This document shows positions 5,673 through 7,586 of a stretch of 7,586 nucleotides of DNA, piece by piece. The notes below the pieces were generated by a model that saw only the letters and a program-made list of their open reading frames with translations, ran no database searches and had not been told where the DNA came from. Every line of letters starts with the position of its first letter. The stretch's first letter is position 1. The position numbers and the translations under genes were made by a program. This DNA comes from an uncultured Planctomycetales bacterium (lineage in GTDB: Bacteria; Planctomycetota; Planctomycetia; Pirellulales; Thermoguttaceae). The DNA is taken from assembly GCA_937889015.1 (NCBI GenBank), contig CALARR010000043.1:1-7586 (forward strand), given 5' to 3'.

Positions 5673-6164
5673 ATGTACAGGTCGATCGGAACAGAATCGA
5701 ATGAGGGGCACATTCACGTCTTCCTTTGTGAGGATGCGGCCGATCGCACGCACTCGCTTCGCCAAGCTGCCGAGGACGGCCATGTTCCCGCGATGTTTCA
5801 CTACGGTTTGCGATGCGACGATCGGCAAGAGCGCCGGCGTTGGCTTCGCGAAGCGGCTCACGAAGAATATGTGCCCGCCATGTATGCCTTTGCCCTGGAA
5901 TGCAATAAGCCCAGCCGGCGACGTTATTGGCTGCGCAAGGCCGCCGAGGAGGGACACCTGGAGGCGATACACACGCTGGCCTCCGAGTGCGACAATCCCG
6001 AGGATCGGATTCGGTGGCTGCGCGTGGCGGCAGGCGAAGGGTATGTGCCCGCCATGTACGACCTGGGGCTGGCCACCGCCGACCTGCGCGAACGACATCG
6101 CTGGCTGCATGAGGCCGCGCGGAACGGTTGGCCGGTATTGGATGCCCAGTTGTGCGATGCTTGA
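5673..6164 (+). CDS. Sel1-like repeat protein with five 29-residue units
   Basis: 163 residues. After a ~27-residue lead, five units begin at Ser28 (SLRQAA), Trp57 (WLREAA), Trp86 (WLRKAA), Trp115 (WLRVAA) and Trp144 (WLHEAA), an exact 29-residue spacing; the fifth is incomplete. Units carry A-A-x-E/D-G-x-V-P-A-M followed by a second helix, the helix-turn-helix plan of Sel1/TPR-type alpha-solenoids, but shorter than the usual ~36-residue Sel1 unit because the glycine-rich link is missing. Such proteins are adaptors for protein-protein contact. No signal peptide or transmembrane span is visible, so it is probably cytoplasmic. The DNA keeps traces of duplication: TATGTGCCCGCCATGTA is identical at 5868 and 6042, exactly two units (174 bases) apart. 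The ATG has a strong GGAGG. The partner and role are unknown. It is convergent with the next gene. Confidence 0.88.
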   Translation: MYRSIGTESNEGHIHVFLCEDAADRTHSLRQAAEDGHVPAMFHYGLRCDDRQERRRWLREAAHEEYVPAMYAFALECNKPSRRRYWLRKAAEEGHLEAIHTLASECDNPEDRIRWLRVAAGEGYVPAMYDLGLATADLRERHRWLHEAARNGWPVLDAQLCDA

Positions 6165-6348
6165 TCGGAATTGGGGCGCGCGGTCTCACTGAACCGAGCG
6201 TGGCCGATCCCAGGGCGCTGGATCGGTGTAGGCTTAGTCGCCCAGCGCGCTGCGATTGAGGATCGTTTTGCAGACGGTTTTCCGAACGACGGGCGCTGGA
6301 GTTGCGTGTGGACTTTCGGCGGCGTTTGCGTTGCTCGACATGGCCATG

Positions 6349-6365
6349 CCTGGTCTGTATCCAGG
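6349..6365 (-). terminator. Small hairpin right after the SMP-30-type gene
   Basis: CCTGG (6349-6353), seven-base loop, CCAGG (6361-6365): a perfect 5-bp stem beginning three bases past the TAG of the minus-strand gene. No T-run follows on the minus strand. Position suggests a transcript-end structure, but the stem is short. The rest of 6165-6348 shows nothing I can name. Confidence 0.3.
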
Positions 6366-6368
6366 TCC

Positions 6369-7259
6369 CTACTGGCCGCGAACGCTCATGCGAATCGAGT
6401 ACAGACCGCTGCGCGCGGTGATGAACAGCGTGCGCCGATCTTGGCCACCGAAGCAGACGTTGGAGGGGCTTTCGGGGACCTCGATGCTGGCGATGCTCTC
6501 GGCGTCCGGGCTGTAGACGTGGACCACCTTGCGCGCCAGGTACAGGTTTCCCTTCTCGTCGAGCGTCATCCCGTCTGCGCCGACCGGCGCGGCCAGTTTG
6601 CGGTCGCTCAACGAACCGCCGGGCTGGATGCGATAGACATAGGTCTTGTTATCGCCCGGGTCGGCCACGTACAGCAGCTTGCCGTCTGCGGTGCCCACCA
6701 CGCCGTTGGGCTTGACCAGGTCGTTCAGCACGCGGGTCAGTTGCTGGCGATCCGGCGACAGGTAGTAGACATGGAATCCGTCCTGTTCCAGGCCGTCTTG
6801 CGCCCCATAGCGAGGGTCGGTGAAATAGACGCCTCCTTGCGGATCGACCCACAGGTCGTTCGGGCTGTTGAGCTTCTTGCCTTGATAGCTGTCGGCCAGT
6901 ACCTTCACCTGGCCGTCCGGCGAAATCGACGTGACGCGTCGGCTGCCACCTTCGCAGGCCACGAGATTCCCCTGCCGGTCGAAATACAGCCCGTTGGCCT
7001 TGCCGCTGTTTTCGCGAAAGGTGCTCAGCTTGCCTGCGAGCGACCACTTGAGGATGCGTTCGTTGGGAATGTCGGTGAAGAAGATGTTCCCTTCGGCGTC
7101 GCAGGCGGGGCCTTCGGTAAACGTGAAGCCGCTGGCAAGCCGTTCGATCTTGGCGCCTGGGGCGACCAACTCGGCAGCCGCCGACGGAGGGCTCAGCACG
7201 ATGCAAACCAGGATCAGCAACATGGCGGCAGTTCCCTGCGAGATCCGGCGGCCGAACAT
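6369..7259 (-). CDS. Secreted SMP-30/gluconolactonase/LRE-like protein
   Basis: 296 residues from the ATG at 7259-7257, chosen because AAGGAG lies about six bases upstream and a signal peptide starts here (basic RR, hydrophobic LLILVCIVL, ending PSAAA near residue 29); in-frame codons up to 7400 lack these and run through a repeat. The mature part is a six-bladed beta-propeller of the SMP-30 family. Blade motifs and the expected metal/substrate residues are present: TEGP with Glu49, LNSPNDLWVDP with Asn134, KPNGV with Asn185, and ADGMTLDEKGNLYLA with Asp229, plus FTDP. Family members hydrolyse sugar lactones such as gluconolactone, using one divalent metal. Here the protein would act outside the cytoplasm, possibly in sugar oxidation pathways. 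Exact substrate is unproven; exported planctomycete members are often annotated only as gluconolactonase-like. It is convergent with the Sel1-like gene. Confidence 0.93.
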   Translation of the reverse strand: MFGRRISQGTAAMLLILVCIVLSPPSAAAELVAPGAKIERLASGFTFTEGPACDAEGNIFFTDIPNERILKWSLAGKLSTFRENSGKANGLYFDRQGNLVACEGGSRRVTSISPDGQVKVLADSYQGKKLNSPNDLWVDPQGGVYFTDPRYGAQDGLEQDGFHVYYLSPDRQQLTRVLNDLVKPNGVVGTADGKLLYVADPGDNKTYVYRIQPGGSLSDRKLAAPVGADGMTLDEKGNLYLARKVVHVYSPDAESIASIEVPESPSNVCFGGQDRRTLFITARSGLYSIRMSVRGQ

Positions 7260-7326
7260 AGGACGCTCCTTCCTGTGAAATGAGTGCGTTGTGCATCCAC
7301 CGAGAACGGCAAGTAGCCATTGATCT

Positions 7327-7412
7327 TCAGAAAAGGAATGCAACACGAGGGTGGGGTTTGCACCGCGAAACCGGGCTCCCGCTGGTCGCCCTCGTTGCAT
7401 TATCTATCTGAG
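7327..7412 (+). repeat. Palindromic intergenic repeat, copy 3
   Basis: 86 bases from TCAGAAAAGGAATGC to GCATTATCTATCTGAG, aligned end to end with 4896-4982. The first 15 bases are identical. The centre shares the pattern GAAACCGG, CCCG.TGGTCG.CCTC. The outer stem is AATGCAAC with GTTGCATT, perfect, although copy 2 has AATGCCGT with ACGGCATT: both arms changed together. Inside, CGAGGG can pair with CCCTCG. It lies in the upstream region of the SMP-30-type gene. Confidence 0.8.
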
Positions 7413-7445
7413 GGCCAACAGCTGCATCGGACCACCAGGGCCGTA

Positions 7446-7473
7446 CCGGATGGACGCGCAGGCGTCCATCCGG
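7446..7473. other. Perfect 12-bp hairpin with a 4-base loop
   Basis: CCGGATGGACGC (7446-7457), loop GCAG, GCGTCCATCCGG (7462-7473), without mismatch. No T-run on either side. It may be a transcript-end hairpin for a gene to the right on the minus strand, or an unrelated palindromic element. It has no sequence match to the 86-87-base repeat. Confidence 0.6.
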
Positions 7474-7496
7474 CTGATGCATTCTACCCTGAGGAG

Positions 7497-7524
7497 CTGG
7501 GGCTGCCCAACAGGCAGCTACCAG
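7497..7524 (-). terminator. Hairpin next to a possible minus-strand gene end
   Basis: GCTGCC (7502-7507), loop CAACA, GGCAGC (7513-7518) with an outer CTGG/CCAG pairing (7497-7500 with 7521-7524). On the minus strand it sits directly at the TAG of the short open frame coming from the right edge. No T-run. Confidence 0.35.
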
Positions 7525-7586
7525 GAATGGCCGGCCACTGCCGGGGCGGGGTTGGGGGCGAGCACTTTGGGGCCGGTTCCCGAACC
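7518..7586 (-). CDS. Possible C-terminal end of a minus-strand gene (22 codons visible)
   Basis: Read from the right edge, one minus frame gives a Pro/Ala-rich tail (GTGPKVLAPNPAPAVAGHSW) ending at TAG 7520-7518, followed at once by a hairpin. The third positions are mostly G/C. The visible piece is too short to identify, and low-complexity GC-rich DNA can give this by chance. Confidence 0.2.
   Translation of the reverse strand, partial: GSGTGPKVLAPNPAPAVAGHSW

Noticed and set aside
5425..6189. Long minus-strand frame over the Sel1-like gene
   Set aside because: Arg-rich antisense shadow of a periodic, well-started plus-strand gene.
6171..7283. Long plus-strand frame across the SMP-30-type gene
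   Set aside because: The minus strand here has a full SMP-30 motif set, signal peptide and ribosome site; the plus frame has none.
7260..7400. N-terminal extension of the SMP-30-type protein
   Set aside because: It runs through a repeat copy and would hide the signal peptide; AAGGAG supports the start at 7259.
4415..7412. CRISPR array made of the repeated hairpins
   Set aside because: Copies are 86-87 bases, far apart, in mixed orientation, with genes between and no spacers or cas genes.

Overview
The window looks like chromosomal DNA of a GC-rich planctomycete, probably Pirellulales-like. The clues are two exported, formylglycine-type sulfatases in tandem, a secreted SMP-30/gluconolactonase-type protein, a free-standing csrA, a small Sel1-like repeat protein, and long intergenic gaps holding palindromic repeats. 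The assignment is inferred from gene content and style, since no rRNA or other marker is present.

Layout, left to right. (1) 3-578 (+): C-terminal part of a conserved protein of unknown function, entering from the left edge and ending at a compact hairpin. (2) 579-1077: a gene graveyard. On the minus strand lie the last ~46 codons of what resembles a B12/radical-SAM protein, overlapping by one base the first ~33 codons of a nitroreductase; both are truncated. A short coding-like tail is seen on the plus strand at 960-1023. (3) 1078-4211 (+): two secreted S1-type sulfatases of different subtypes, an arylsulfatase-like and a sulfamidase (heparan N-sulfatase)-like enzyme. (4) 4212-4567: a gene-free, palindrome-rich stretch that ends in an inverted copy of a repeat. 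(5) 4568-4789 (+): a consensus sigma-70 promoter with an operator-like inverted repeat filling its spacer, driving a 55-residue ORF with a strong Shine-Dalgarno. (6) 4896-5247 (+): a hairpin-forming repeat, then csrA. (7) 5248-5672: no gene seen, one strong hairpin. (8) 5673-6164 (+): a protein made of five 29-residue Sel1-like units. (9) 6369-7259 (-): secreted SMP-30-type protein, convergent to the Sel1-like gene. (10) 7260-7586: another copy of the repeat, two hairpins, and possibly the end of a minus-strand gene at the right edge.

Functionally, the sulfatases would act outside the cytoplasm on sulfated glycans, and the SMP-30-type protein may act on a sugar lactone, consistent with polysaccharide use. 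CsrA is a post-transcriptional regulator. The csrA gene and the Sel1-like gene share the identical 11-base leader motif TCACGGAGGAT at the same distance from the start codon, so they may be co-regulated. The least explained parts are the promoter/operator plus 55-residue ORF unit, and the repeat family, whose outer stem is preserved by compensatory changes between copies.
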